A DNA stretch of 64,000 bases, taken from assembly GCA_934233735.1 (NCBI GenBank), contig CAKQGQ010000005.1, positions 66,889 through 130,888 of the forward strand. The letters run 5' to 3'. The DNA comes from an uncultured Clostridia bacterium (GTDB lineage: Bacteria; Bacillota; Clostridia; Peptostreptococcales; Anaerovoracaceae). Position 1 is the first letter of the stretch; every line of letters begins with the position of its first letter. Under the pieces are notes generated by a model. The model did not search any database and had not been told where the DNA came from. It saw only the letters and a list, made by a program, of their open reading frames with translations. Positions 14,613 through 23,297 of this stretch are shown here, in pieces. The position numbers and the translations under genes are program-made.

Positions 14613-15119
14613 TTGAAGGGCGCGGAATTCGAGGCAGCGGCGGAGCGATATGCAGACCGCATTTACGCAGTTGCTTTTAACTATTTTAAAAATCCATATG
14701 ATGCGGACGACATCGTGCAGGATGTGCTGATGAAGCTGTATCGCAGGGAGATTGGCTTCGAGAGCGAAGCACATCTCAGGCACTGGCTGCTGCGGGTTGC
14801 TGTCAACCAATGCAAGAAGATTTCGCTCTCTGCCTGGCATCGGCGGAATGTTTCGCTGGAAGATTATCTTTTGAGCATTCAGGCTGTTGCCTGCGCTGAA
14901 GACGCAGAGAGCATGCCGGAAGAAGCTGCATGCCGAAGAGAGATTTTGCAGGAAATTTTGGGGCTGCCGAAGAAATATCGGCTGATTATTCACCTCTACT
15001 ATTATGAGGATTATGACACGAAGGAAATCGCGGGGATTTTAAAAATGAAGGAAGCGACGGTGCGGACCAGACTTGCGCGTGGTCGTAAAATTTTGAAGGA
15101 GGTGCTTTCGGATGTATGA
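14613..15119 (+). CDS. ECF-family sigma factor (chromosomal)
   Basis: The 168-residue protein starts at TTG 14613 behind GGGAGG. Region 2 (ADRIYAVAFNYFKNPYDADD, then LRHWLLRVAVNQCKK) and region 4 (GLPKKYRLIIHLYYYEDYDT, then IAGILKMKEATVRTRLARGR) are typical. The stop overlaps the next gene by 8 bp. That gene encodes a membrane protein that may be its regulator. It is clearly distinct in sequence from the cassette sigma factor at 6713. Confidence 0.9.
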   Translation: MKGAEFEAAAERYADRIYAVAFNYFKNPYDADDIVQDVLMKLYRREIGFESEAHLRHWLLRVAVNQCKKISLSAWHRRNVSLEDYLLSIQAVACAEDAESMPEEAACRREILQEILGLPKKYRLIIHLYYYEDYDTKEIAGILKMKEATVRTRLARGRKILKEVLSDV

Positions 15120-15567
15120 CGCAAATCGGAACGAAGAAACTAAGCGCGCGGAGCAAAACCTATATCGAGCAGCGTTTTCGGGGCTCCATGCTTCTGCAAA
15201 GCTCAAAAGGGAGGCTTTTTATATGAAAAACAGCGGAACGAAACGAATTCGGGTTGGCCGCATGGCATTTACCTGTATGCTGCTTGCGGCGCTTTTGTGC
15301 ATGATGTCGGCAATTTCCTATGCGGCAACCGACGGGGAAACGGCAAATCCCGTGACTGCAGTCAAAATTTATATTGACGGGAAGGATGTGTCCGGACAGA
15401 TGCAGAAACAGGAGGATGGCAGCTATATCTTAAAGTACGGCTCGGAAGAGGAAGGCGAGCGGGCAGAAGTCTGGATTGCCGCAGGTGCAGAGGAGGCGCC
15501 GGGCGAAGACGCTGCAGGCGGCTTGGAATTTAATATCTATTCGGAGTACGAAGAGGACGACGAATAA
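15112..15567 (+). CDS. Membrane protein coupled to ECF sigma, probable anti-sigma factor
   Basis: This 151-residue protein has a cytoplasmic N-terminal segment (about 1-48; NLYRAAFSGLHASAKLKREA resembles the start of short anti-sigma proteins), one transmembrane helix at about 50-72, and an acidic extracellular tail (IYIDGKDVSGQM, then SYILKYGSEEE). It overlaps the sigma gene by 8 bp and is followed by a terminator, so the two form a two-gene operon. There is no zinc-finger motif. The anti-sigma role is inferred from position and topology. Confidence 0.65.
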   Translation: MYDANRNEETKRAEQNLYRAAFSGLHASAKLKREAFYMKNSGTKRIRVGRMAFTCMLLAALLCMMSAISYAATDGETANPVTAVKIYIDGKDVSGQMQKQEDGSYILKYGSEEEGERAEVWIAAGAEEAPGEDAAGGLEFNIYSEYEEDDE

Positions 15568-15577
15568 AAGTTGACAG

Positions 15578-15614
15578 ACCACACCTGCGGCAGGCGCCAA
15601 AGGTGTGGTTTTTT
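15578..15614 (+). terminator. Intrinsic terminator after the sigma operon
   Basis: ACCACACCT (15578-15586) pairs with AGGTGTGGT (15601-15609), followed by a T-run. Confidence 0.88.
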
Positions 15615-15708
15615 ATGCGCTTGGGGTGGTGGATGGCTCGGCGAGGATTGAGGGCTCGCTGGGTTTGGTGTGCATGTCTGACTTGGCGAATACCCCTCGG
15701 GGGTATTT

Positions 15709-16002
15709 AAATGTATATTTACACGAAAAACTTGCTTTTTTTGAAGTAGTTTCGTGTACGAGAGGCGGCATTGTGCCAAAAAAGTGTGTGAAATACGGGG
15801 TAAAGGAGTAACAGAAAACCAAAAAGAAAACTCGGACTGAAAAGGCAATTTATAAAACTGTTGAAATTTCAACGGTTTAAGAGAATAGCTTAAAAATGTA
15901 AAAAACTTACGAAATGCCGCGGATAAAAATACCGCTCCGAAAAAGGTGGATTTACACGAAAATCTTGCTTTTTTTGCTGCTTTTTCGTGCATTTATACAT
16001 TT
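15709..16002 (+). repeat. Inverted-repeat intergenic element, copy B
   Basis: This 294-bp element begins AAATGTATATTTACACGAAA; read from the other strand, its end begins AAATGTATAAATGCACGAAA. Each end is itself a hairpin (ACACGAAA...TTTCGTGT). A GTTGAAATTTCAAC palindrome lies near 15860. The rest of the gap (15615-16172) holds a short ATACCCC/GGGGTAT hairpin just before it and a CGACA...TTCGACAAATTTCG motif at about 16067; I see no gene. Confidence 0.72.
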
Positions 16003-16172
16003 TTGAGCCCGAAGCCGCCCACGTCACCCGAATCCGCCCGCGCCGCTCAGCAGCCCGGCCGCCGCCGACATTTTTCGACAAATTTCGCCATGAAAGAATT
16101 GCCGAAAGGCCGCATTTGTTATAAACTGATAGCATAGGCTAAACTTTTGAGACAACCGGGAGGACAGAAGAA

Positions 16173-17285
16173 GTGAAGAAAAAGTTATGCAGGAAGTTAA
16201 TTGCATTGATGGCGGCGTTTTGCGTTTTAGCGGCGGGCTGCGGTGCGAACGGAATCAGCGGTGTGGGAAGCGCCGGCAGTACAGGCAGCGCAATCGAAGC
16301 AGGCGGCGCAGGGGCCGGCAGTCAAACGGGTACAGCAGCCGCAGCCGGGGTGGCATATGCGGCGGAGCAGGGCGGCGCCAAAACATCGACAAGCATTATC
16401 AGCGTGAAGCAGGTCAAGTATGAATCGCTGAATATAAAATGGAAGAAAGTCGAAAACATAAAGAAGTATCAGGTTTATCGAGCGGACAAAGCGTCGGGGA
16501 CTTATAAGAAGATTGCGACCGTAAGCGGCGAAAGCTACAGCGACGCGAAGATAAAGCAAAATAAAACTTACTATTATAAAATAAAGCCAGCTGTGGACGG
16601 AGCAGCGCAGAGTGCGAAAAAATCCGGAAAGATTAAGACAACGGTTTCTCTTGCGAAAATTCCAAAGCAGAAAGAAGGCAGCGCCTACACGGAAGTCAAC
16701 GGCGGCAAGCCAACATTTTCGAGCTTTGAAAAGAAGAGAAGAGGTTTTGAGGAGTATGCGGCGCTGGATAAACTCGGAAGGTGTGGGATTACCTATGCCT
16801 GCATCGACAAGAGCATGATGCCGACGGAAAAGCGCGGCAGTATCGGGATGATTAAACCGTCGGGCTGGCATACCGTGCGTTACGATGATTTGATTTCCGA
16901 CAAATATCTATATAACCGCTGCCATTTAATCGGCTATCAGCTCACAGGGCAAAACGCCAATAAGCAGAACCTGGTTACGGGAACGCGATATCTGAATGTT
17001 ACGGGAATGCTGCCTTTTGAGGATGAGGTGGCGGAGTATGTGAAAAAGACCGGAAATCATGTGCTTTACAGGGTTACACCGATTTTCAAAGGAAATAATC
17101 TGGTTTGCAGCGGGGTGCAGATGGAAGCGCAGTCGCTGGAAGATGATGAGATTTCGTTCAACATTTTTGCGTATAATTCTCAGCCGGGAATTGTAATCGA
17201 CTACAAGACCGGAGACAGCCATGCGGCGGGCAGCACCGGTAGCGCAGGCAGTTCGAACACCTTAGGAAGCGCAGTCAGGTTGTGA
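16173..17285 (+). CDS. Secreted DNA/RNA non-specific endonuclease lipoprotein
   Basis: GTG 16173 follows GGGAGGAC. The 370-residue protein has a lipoprotein signal peptide ending LAAGC (Cys about 23), then a Gly/Ser/Ala-rich linker. An FN3-like domain spans about 73-155 (LNIKWKKVENIKKYQVYRA). A C-terminal beta-beta-alpha-Me nuclease of the EndA/NucA type spans about 165-350. The active-site segment reads YNRCHLIGYQLTG, with Cys where the family usually has Gly before His. It probably degrades extracellular nucleic acid or serves DNA uptake. A second Gly/Ser-rich tail ends the protein. Confidence 0.8.
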   Translation: MKKKLCRKLIALMAAFCVLAAGCGANGISGVGSAGSTGSAIEAGGAGAGSQTGTAAAAGVAYAAEQGGAKTSTSIISVKQVKYESLNIKWKKVENIKKYQVYRADKASGTYKKIATVSGESYSDAKIKQNKTYYYKIKPAVDGAAQSAKKSGKIKTTVSLAKIPKQKEGSAYTEVNGGKPTFSSFEKKRRGFEEYAALDKLGRCGITYACIDKSMMPTEKRGSIGMIKPSGWHTVRYDDLISDKYLYNRCHLIGYQLTGQNANKQNLVTGTRYLNVTGMLPFEDEVAEYVKKTGNHVLYRVTPIFKGNNLVCSGVQMEAQSLEDDEISFNIFAYNSQPGIVIDYKTGDSHAAGSTGSAGSSNTLGSAVRL

Positions 17286-17326
17286 AAGCGGGCTATGAGC
17301 CGTGCGGACAGTGCAAGCCGTGAGTT

Positions 17327-17950
17327 TCAGCTCCGGCTTCCGGGCTTCGGCAGGCTCCATCTGTAGTGAGAAGCGAGCAGGCGGATGACAACGATGACAA
17401 CCGCGCCGGAAAGCATGGCGATGTACTCCTTTGTGAACGGCAGGAGCGCACAAAAAAGCAGTGCGCCGATAATCGAGGCGGTCGCATAGATATGCTTTAC
17501 GAAGATATATGGCATATCGCCGGCCATCACATCGCGGAGAAGTCCCCCGCCCACGCCGGTAATCACGCCGACGAATACAGCAAGAAAGACCGTTGGGTGG
17601 TCGGAAACCTCGAAGGCGCGCATTGCGCCGGAAACCGTAAAGATGCCAAGGCCAATGGAGTCGGCAAGCAGCATGATGCGGCTGCTGCGCTCCAAAAGGC
17701 CACGCACCTGCGGGATGAAGACGATGAGACAGGTGATAAATGCCGTCAGTGCGTAAATCGGATTTTGGAACATTGCAGGCGGAAATGCGCCGAGGATGAT
17801 ATCGCGGATGATTCCGCCGCCGACCGCGACGGTGAGGGCGAGCACAAAAGCCCCGAAAATATCCATATGCTTGCGTATCCCTGTCATCGCGCCCGAAACC
17901 GCAAATGCAGCGGCGCCGATCAGTTCCAAAACTAAAATAAAGATATCCAT
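17327..17950 (-). CDS. TRIC/UPF0126 family membrane channel
   Basis: The protein of about 207 residues has seven predicted helices and the two family repeats, each carrying a GGG(I/L)(I/L)RD motif (VGGGIIRDIILG and VGGGLLRDVMAG). It belongs to the trimeric intracellular cation channel/UPF0126 (YicG/YadS) family, a bacterial potassium or small-molecule channel. Start 17950 is preferred because the hydrophobic first helix begins there; a start at 17992 adds 14 residues without a ribosome binding site. It runs convergent to the nuclease gene. Confidence 0.8.
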   Translation of the reverse strand: MDIFILVLELIGAAAFAVSGAMTGIRKHMDIFGAFVLALTVAVGGGIIRDIILGAFPPAMFQNPIYALTAFITCLIVFIPQVRGLLERSSRIMLLADSIGLGIFTVSGAMRAFEVSDHPTVFLAVFVGVITGVGGGLLRDVMAGDMPYIFVKHIYATASIIGALLFCALLPFTKEYIAMLSGAVVIVVIRLLASHYRWSLPKPGSRS

Positions 17951-18153
17951 AAGAAGATTCCGTTTCCTTTTATATAAGAATAGCTTGTCCATCCGCAGCG
18001 TGAAGATGTGGATGTATGGAAATTCTAACCCGTAAAAGGAGGAAAGTCAACGACGGATTTTTTCCGAAGCAGGCTGTGGAGTTCCATGAAATGATAATTG
18101 TGGCAAAAAACAAATTTTTTTGAAAAAATATTCAAAAAAACACAAAAAACCTA

Positions 18154-18182
18154 TTGACATCCTTTTCGAACTATGGTACACT
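18154..18182 (+). promoter_or_regulatory. Sigma-A promoter of the liv leader and operon
   Basis: TTGACA (18154-18159) and TACACT (18177-18182) are 17 bp apart. The start would lie ~25 bp before the leader-peptide gene, the spacing expected for an attenuated leader transcript. Confidence 0.85.
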
Positions 18183-18213
18183 TCGTATATCACTTAAGGA
18201 AAGGAGAAAAACA

Positions 18214-18369
18214 ATGAACTTCATGGTACTCATTAACAGCATTATAGTCATTAGCATTATTTTACTGGTCCTCGTCATTAGCAGCCTAATTATGAATAGT
18301 GCTTATTGCGTTGCGGGTAATGAAACGAGTTCGTGTGGTTTCTCCGAAAGATTTGCTTTTCATGCTTGA
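18214..18369 (+). CDS. Ile/Val/Leu-rich leader peptide (attenuator) of the liv operon
   Basis: ATG 18214 has AAGGAG at a good distance. The 51-residue peptide packs 17 Ile, Leu or Val among residues 5-26. The frame ends at TGA 18369, inside a hairpin-forming region: GGTTTC (about 18338) can pair with GAAACC (about 18380), and ATTTGCTT with AAGCAGAT inside it. A terminator follows at 18404-18435, and the branched-chain amino-acid transporter starts at 18531. Ribosome stalling at Ile/Val/Leu codons when charged tRNA is scarce would favour readthrough. The alternative is a small membrane peptide, since the same residues would form a helix. Confidence 0.7.
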   Translation: MNFMVLINSIIVISIILLVLVISSLIMNSAYCVAGNETSSCGFSERFAFHA

Positions 18370-18403
18370 TGAAGCAGATTGAAACCCTAAGAAAGAACTT
18401 TGC

Positions 18404-18435
18404 AGCCTGCAGGCAATGAGCCGGCGGGCTTTTTT
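18404..18435 (+). terminator. Attenuator terminator before the liv operon
   Basis: AGCCTGC (18404-18410) pairs with GCGGGCT (18424-18430, one G-U pair), then five Ts. It lies between the leader peptide and the transporter genes, so it should stop transcription unless an alternative fold forms. Confidence 0.75.
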
Positions 18436-18530
18436 GCTGCGACAGCAGGACAGAGGCCGAACGAAAAATCGGCTTTTGGAAAACATCAAAAATGAAAAAT
18501 AATTAAAGATTAAAAACGGAGGAAAAGAAA

Positions 18531-19709
18531 ATGAACATGAAGAAATTTATGAAGAAATTTGCAGCTGTCTCTATGGCGGCAGTCATGACGGTAGCATTCG
18601 CAGGATGCGGCGATTCCGGCACAGGCACAGAAGGCAGTGACTCTGCTGCAAAATTCGTAATCGGCGGTATCGGACCTACAACGGGCGGTGCGGCAGTTTA
18701 CGGTCAGGCAGTTAAGAACGCAGCTGAAATGGCAGCAGAAGAAATCAACGCTGCAGGCGGCATCAACGGCTATCAGATCGAATTCAAGTGGCAGGATGAT
18801 GAACACGACACAGAAAAGGCAGTAAACGCATACAACTCTTTGAAAGATGACGGCATGCAGATGTTAATGGGTACCGTTACTTCCGCACCATGCACAGCAG
18901 TTGTTGCACTTACGGAAGAGGATAATATGTTCCAGCTTACACCGTCAGGATCGGCTGTTGAATCCATCAAAGGCGACAATGCGTTCAGAGTTTGCTTCTC
19001 CGACCCGAACCAGGGCGTAGGTTCTGCGGACTATTTCGCAGAAAACTTCCCGAACGCTAAGGTTGGCGTAGTATACAACTCATCCGATGTATATTCAAAC
19101 GGCATCTTCAAGACATTCAAGAAAGAAGCCGCGGCTAAGGGCGTCAATGTTGTTGCAACAGAAGCTTTTACAAAGGATTCCGCACAGGATTTCACAGTAC
19201 AGATCCAGAAGATGAAAGAAGCAGGTGCTGACTTAGTATTCCTTCCATTCTATGCACAGGAAGCATCCTTGTTCCTGACTCAGGCAGACAAAGCGGGACT
19301 TGATGTACAGTTCTTCGGATGTGATGGTCTTGACGGCGTAATCGACCAGCTCGGATCCAACGCACAATTAGCAGAAGGCGTAATGCTTTTGACACCTTAT
19401 GCAGCTGACTCCGATAACCCGGAATCAAAGAAATTCACGGAAGCTTACAAAGCAAAATATAACGGAGAAGTTCCGAACCAGTTTGCAGCAGACGCTTACG
19501 ATGCAATGTACATCATCAAGGCAGCAGCAGAAAAGGCAGGTGTAACCCCTGATATGAGCGTTTCCGACATCTGCGACGCTATGAAGACAGCTATGACAGA
19601 AATCGAATTCACAGGTGCAACCGGCACAATGACATGGTCTGCAGACGGTGAACCGACCAAGACACCGATGGCTATGGTAATCAAGGATGGCGCATACAAG
19701 GCTATGTAA
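18531..19709 (+). CDS. livJ: Branched-chain amino-acid ABC transporter, substrate-binding lipoprotein
   Basis: This 392-residue protein is of the LivJ/BraC family. A lipoprotein signal peptide ends AFAGC, then IGGIGPTTGGAAVYGQA opens the periplasmic-binding fold type I. Conserved family segments follow: AAEEINAAGGINGYQIEF, GVGSADYFAENF, VGVVYNSSDVYSNG and GATGTMTW. It binds Leu, Ile or Val outside the membrane and delivers it to LivHMGF. ATG 18531 follows a GGAGG. It is first in a six-gene operon and separated from livH by a stable hairpin. Confidence 0.92.
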   Translation: MNMKKFMKKFAAVSMAAVMTVAFAGCGDSGTGTEGSDSAAKFVIGGIGPTTGGAAVYGQAVKNAAEMAAEEINAAGGINGYQIEFKWQDDEHDTEKAVNAYNSLKDDGMQMLMGTVTSAPCTAVVALTEEDNMFQLTPSGSAVESIKGDNAFRVCFSDPNQGVGSADYFAENFPNAKVGVVYNSSDVYSNGIFKTFKKEAAAKGVNVVATEAFTKDSAQDFTVQIQKMKEAGADLVFLPFYAQEASLFLTQADKAGLDVQFFGCDGLDGVIDQLGSNAQLAEGVMLLTPYAADSDNPESKKFTEAYKAKYNGEVPNQFAADAYDAMYIIKAAAEKAGVTPDMSVSDICDAMKTAMTEIEFTGATGTMTWSADGEPTKTPMAMVIKDGAYKAM

Positions 19710-19751
19710 TTTTTTACAGATTTTGAAAATGTAAAATAGAAAGATAATTAA

Positions 19752-19772
19752 GGGGACGGCATTGCCGTCCCC
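19752..19772 (+). promoter_or_regulatory. Intercistronic mRNA hairpin between livJ and livH
   Basis: GGGGACGGC (19752-19760) pairs perfectly with GCCGTCCCC (19764-19772) and has no T-tract. Such hairpins typically stabilise the upstream message, giving more binding protein than permease. Confidence 0.65.
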
Positions 19773-19801
19773 GATTCCAAATTTTGAACGAGGTAATTTT
19801 T

Positions 19802-20680
19802 ATGAACTTTTTATCGTATTTGATCAGCGGCATCAGCCTGGGAAGCGTATATGCGCTGATCGCACTTGGGTATACAATGGTATACGGAATTGCAAAAATG
19901 TTAAACTTCGCTCATGGTGATGTAATCATGATCGGGGGTTTTGTAATTTTCACAGCGGTTTCCTCTGCGCATACTTCGCCTGCGGTTGCAATCATCGCAG
20001 CAATTATCGTATGTACGGTACTGGGCGTTTCGATTGAAAAAATCGCATACAAGCCTTTGAGAAATGCATCGCCTCTGGCTGTTTTAATCACGGCAATCGG
20101 CGTCAGCTATTTCCTTCAGAATGTCGCACTGCTGATTTTCGGCTCAGCATCCAGAAACTTTCCGGATGTACTGAAACTTGATGACTGGCATGTGGCAGAC
20201 GGTCTCACGATTACCGGTGAGACAATTGTAACAATTTTAGCGACAATTATTATCATGGTCGCATTGACAACCTTCATCAACCATACGAGAATCGGTGCTG
20301 CCATGCAGGCGGTTTCCGAGGATCGCGGAGCGGCTCAGCTCATGGGCGTAAATGTGAACAGCACCATCAGTATTACCTTCGCCATCGGCTCTGCGCTTGC
20401 AGCCGTTGCAAGCCTTCTGCTCTGCTCTTCCTATCCGCTTATCGGTCCATATACCGGAGCAATGCCGGGAATCAAAGCTTTCGTAGCCGCGGTATTCGGC
20501 GGAATCGGCTCCATTCCGGGCGCTATGATCGGTGGAATCCTGCTCGGCGTTATCGAGAACCTGAGCAAAGCGTACATCTCCACGCAGCTTTCGGATGCAA
20601 TCGTATTCGGCGTGCTGATTATCGTTCTGTTAGTAAAACCGACAGGCATTTTAGGCAAAGCAATGCGTGAGAAAGTGTAG
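19802..20680 (+). CDS. livH: Branched-chain amino-acid ABC transporter permease LivH
   Basis: The 292-residue polytopic membrane protein begins MNFLSYLISGISLGSVYALI and has the family signature GYTMVYGIAKMLNFAHGDV. The late EAA-like loop MGVNVNSTI docks the ATPases, followed by GLIGPYTGA-like and GGIGSIPGAMIGG segments. ATG 19802 is better than TTG 19784, with GAGGT upstream. Together with LivM it forms the membrane channel for Leu/Ile/Val import. Confidence 0.92.
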   Translation: MNFLSYLISGISLGSVYALIALGYTMVYGIAKMLNFAHGDVIMIGGFVIFTAVSSAHTSPAVAIIAAIIVCTVLGVSIEKIAYKPLRNASPLAVLITAIGVSYFLQNVALLIFGSASRNFPDVLKLDDWHVADGLTITGETIVTILATIIIMVALTTFINHTRIGAAMQAVSEDRGAAQLMGVNVNSTISITFAIGSALAAVASLLLCSSYPLIGPYTGAMPGIKAFVAAVFGGIGSIPGAMIGGILLGVIENLSKAYISTQLSDAIVFGVLIIVLLVKPTGILGKAMREKV

Positions 20681-20689
20681 GTGGACGGG

Positions 20690-21799
20690 ATGAAGAAAAT
20701 GACAACGACTTTAAACAAGACAACAAAGCAGAATGCAATCACCTATGCAATCGTTTTCGCGTGTTTCGTATTCTGCATCATATACAGCGGACTGCCTTCA
20801 GCTTCCAGCCTAATTAAAGGTTTGTTCGTTCCGATTTGTGCTTATGTAATTATGGCGATTTCCCTGAACCTTACCGTAGGAATCCTCGGTGAACTGAGCC
20901 TTGGACACGCGGGCTTCATGTGTCTGGGTGCTTTCGTGGGAAGCACTTTCAGTATGCTGACACAGGAAAGCCTGACCTCTGTATGGGTGCGCTTTCCACT
21001 GGCGATTTTGCTGGGCGGCGCGGTAGCTGCAGTCGCAGGCATTTTAATCGGCATTCCGGTTTTGAGACTGAAGGGCGACTATCTGGCAATCGTTACATTG
21101 GCGTTCGGTGAAATCATTAAGAACATCGTAAACAATATTTACCTTGTAAAGGATATCAACGGCGTACATTTCGCGCTGGGTGTAGACGCTTACAACAATA
21201 TGGAACTCGATGACATGACGGCTGAAAACATCATCAACGGCGCCATGGGCATCACAGGTGCGCCAAGAGACTCCAATTATATCGTCGGATTCATACTGGT
21301 GCTGATTACATTAATCGTAATCTTGAATCTGGTGCAGTCCAGAACAGGAAGAGCTATCATGGCAATCAGAGACAACCGCATCGCAGCGGAATCCGTGGGA
21401 ATAAATATTACGAAGTATAAATTAATCGCATTCTCGGTTTCCGCAATGTTTGCAGGCATGGCGGGCGTACTTTACGGACACAACCTTTCCAGCTTGGTTG
21501 CAGTAAAATTCGACTACAACCTGTCCATTTTGGTATTGGTATTCGTCGTACTGGGCGGTATCGGAAGCATGAGAGGCTCGATTATCGCTGCAATCATACT
21601 GACGGCGCTTCCGGAACTTCTCAGAGGCTCGTTCAGTGACTACAGAATGCTGATTTACGCAATCCTTTTGATTGTAATGATGCTGGTAAACAACAACGAA
21701 AATATGAAAATGTATAAAGACAGATTCAAATCATATCTGCATATCGGTAAAGGCGGAAAGAAAGCCGATGCTGAGGAAAGTCAGGAGGTGAGCGCATGA
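20690..21799 (+). CDS. livM: Branched-chain amino-acid ABC transporter permease LivM
   Basis: This 369-residue permease has family landmarks: NLTVGILGELSLGHAGFM, LRLKGDYLAIVTLAFGEI, and the ATPase-docking loop RTGRAIMAIRDNRIAAESVG. ATG 20690 follows AGGTGG; the in-frame GTG 20681 is less likely. It lies 9 bp after livH, and its end overlaps livG by 4 bp (ATGA). The C-terminal tail is charged and cytoplasmic. Confidence 0.92.
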   Translation: MKKMTTTLNKTTKQNAITYAIVFACFVFCIIYSGLPSASSLIKGLFVPICAYVIMAISLNLTVGILGELSLGHAGFMCLGAFVGSTFSMLTQESLTSVWVRFPLAILLGGAVAAVAGILIGIPVLRLKGDYLAIVTLAFGEIIKNIVNNIYLVKDINGVHFALGVDAYNNMELDDMTAENIINGAMGITGAPRDSNYIVGFILVLITLIVILNLVQSRTGRAIMAIRDNRIAAESVGINITKYKLIAFSVSAMFAGMAGVLYGHNLSSLVAVKFDYNLSILVLVFVVLGGIGSMRGSIIAAIILTALPELLRGSFSDYRMLIYAILLIVMMLVNNNENMKMYKDRFKSYLHIGKGGKKADAEESQEVSA

Positions 21800-22557
21800 C
21801 AGCTATGCTTGAAACGAAAAACTTAGGAATCTCTTTCGGCGGGCTGAAGGCAGTTGATGAGCTCACGATGACGATCCAAAAGGGACAGTTATACGGATTA
21901 ATCGGGCCAAACGGCGCAGGAAAAACGACCGCGTTCAACCTGCTCACCGGTGTATACAAACCGACCGAGGGAAACTTTTTCCTCAACGGCGAAAAGCTGA
22001 CAGGCAGCAGCACAATCGAAATTAACAAAAAAGGAATCGCCAGAACCTTCCAGAATATCCGTCTGTTTAAACAACTCTCGGTACTTGACAATGTCAAGCT
22101 GGGGCTTCATAATGATTATAAGTACTCAACGATAGGCGGAATCTTCCGTCTTCCGTCCTACTACAAAACCGAAAAGGCGATGAATGAAAGGGCGGAGGAA
22201 CTTTTGGAAGTTTTCGGACTTGCGGATGAAAAGGACTATATTTCGGCCAATCTGCCTTACGGCAAACAGAGAAAACTCGAGATTGCAAGAGCGCTTGCGA
22301 CATCTCCGAAGCTGCTTCTGCTGGACGAACCGGCTGCCGGCATGAACCCGAACGAAACACAGGAACTGATGGACACCATTGAGTTTGTAAGAGCAAACTT
22401 CGACATGACCGTACTGCTGATTGAACATGACATGAGACTGGTTGCGGGAATTTGCGAAGAACTTACGGTTCTGAACTTTGGAACGGTTCTGGCACAGGGC
22501 AAGACGAAGGATGTTTTGAACAATCCGGAAGTTATCAAGGCATATTTAGGCGAATAA
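21796..22557 (+). CDS. livG: Branched-chain amino-acid ABC transporter ATP-binding protein LivG
   Basis: The 253-residue ABC ATPase has Walker A GPNGAGKT at about 37-44, Walker B LLLLDEPAAGMNP and switch His in LLIEHDM. The signature is LPYGKQRKLEIARAL, the LivG form of LSGGQ. The loop after Walker A contains the LivG-type insert FRLPSYYKTEKAM. The start overlaps the livM stop, and AGGAGG lies upstream. It powers transport with LivF. Confidence 0.93.
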   Translation: MTAMLETKNLGISFGGLKAVDELTMTIQKGQLYGLIGPNGAGKTTAFNLLTGVYKPTEGNFFLNGEKLTGSSTIEINKKGIARTFQNIRLFKQLSVLDNVKLGLHNDYKYSTIGGIFRLPSYYKTEKAMNERAEELLEVFGLADEKDYISANLPYGKQRKLEIARALATSPKLLLLDEPAAGMNPNETQELMDTIEFVRANFDMTVLLIEHDMRLVAGICEELTVLNFGTVLAQGKTKDVLNNPEVIKAYLGE

Positions 22558-22570
22558 GGAGGGCGCGCAT

Positions 22571-23281
22571 ATGGCAATGTTAGAAATAAGAGATTTAGAA
22601 GTCAATTATGGCGCCATCAACGCTATCAAAAAGATTTCATTCGATGTCAACGAGGGCGAAGTTATCGCTCTGATTGGCGCAAACGGTGCCGGCAAGACGA
22701 CGACGCTGCACACGATTACAGGCCTTCTCAAGGCTAAATCCGGCAGTGTGAAGTTTGAGGGCAGGGAATTAACGAAGATGCCGCCGCATAAAATCGTAGA
22801 GATGGGTATGGCGCATGTACCGGAAGGCAGAAGAATTTTTCAGCAGCTTTCGGTATATAAAAATCTGGATTTGGGTGCATATACGCGCAAAGACAAGCAG
22901 GAATATGCGAAGAATCTGGAAATGGTTTATGAGAAATTTCCGAGGCTTGAAGAAAGAAAAAGTCAGATTGCGGGAACTTTGTCAGGCGGCGAGCAGCAGA
23001 TGCTTGCGATGGGCAGGGCACTGATGTCCAGCCCGAAAATCATTCTGATGGATGAACCTTCGATGGGTCTGTCGCCTCTTTTTGTGGGTGAGGTTTTCAA
23101 AATCATCCGGGAGATTAAGAAGAGCGGAACGACCGTTTTGCTGGTTGAGCAGAATGCGAAGAAGGCGCTGGAAGTTGCGGATCGGGCTTACGTACTGGAA
23201 ACAGGGAAAATCGTCCTCAGTGGGGATGCAAAGGATTTGATGAATGACGAAGCAGTAAAGAAAGCTTACTTAGGCGAGTAA
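22571..23281 (+). CDS. livF: Branched-chain amino-acid ABC transporter ATP-binding protein LivF
   Basis: The 236-residue ABC ATPase has Walker A GANGAGKT at about 36-43, signature LSGGEQQMLAMGRAL, Walker B IILMDEPSMGLSP and VEQNAKKAL. The length and VPEGRRIFQQLSVYKNL segment are characteristic of LivF. An AGGAGG lies before ATG 22571. It is followed after 16 bp by a cytidylate-kinase-like gene that shares the operon terminator. Confidence 0.93.
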   Translation: MAMLEIRDLEVNYGAINAIKKISFDVNEGEVIALIGANGAGKTTTLHTITGLLKAKSGSVKFEGRELTKMPPHKIVEMGMAHVPEGRRIFQQLSVYKNLDLGAYTRKDKQEYAKNLEMVYEKFPRLEERKSQIAGTLSGGEQQMLAMGRALMSSPKIILMDEPSMGLSPLFVGEVFKIIREIKKSGTTVLLVEQNAKKALEVADRAYVLETGKIVLSGDAKDLMNDEAVKKAYLGE

Positions 23282-23297
23282 AAGTTAGGAGAATGAT

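Noticed and set aside
18214..18435. T-box riboswitch before the liv operon
   Set aside because: No T-box sequence (GGGTGGNACC-type) is found before the terminator; a leader peptide fits better.
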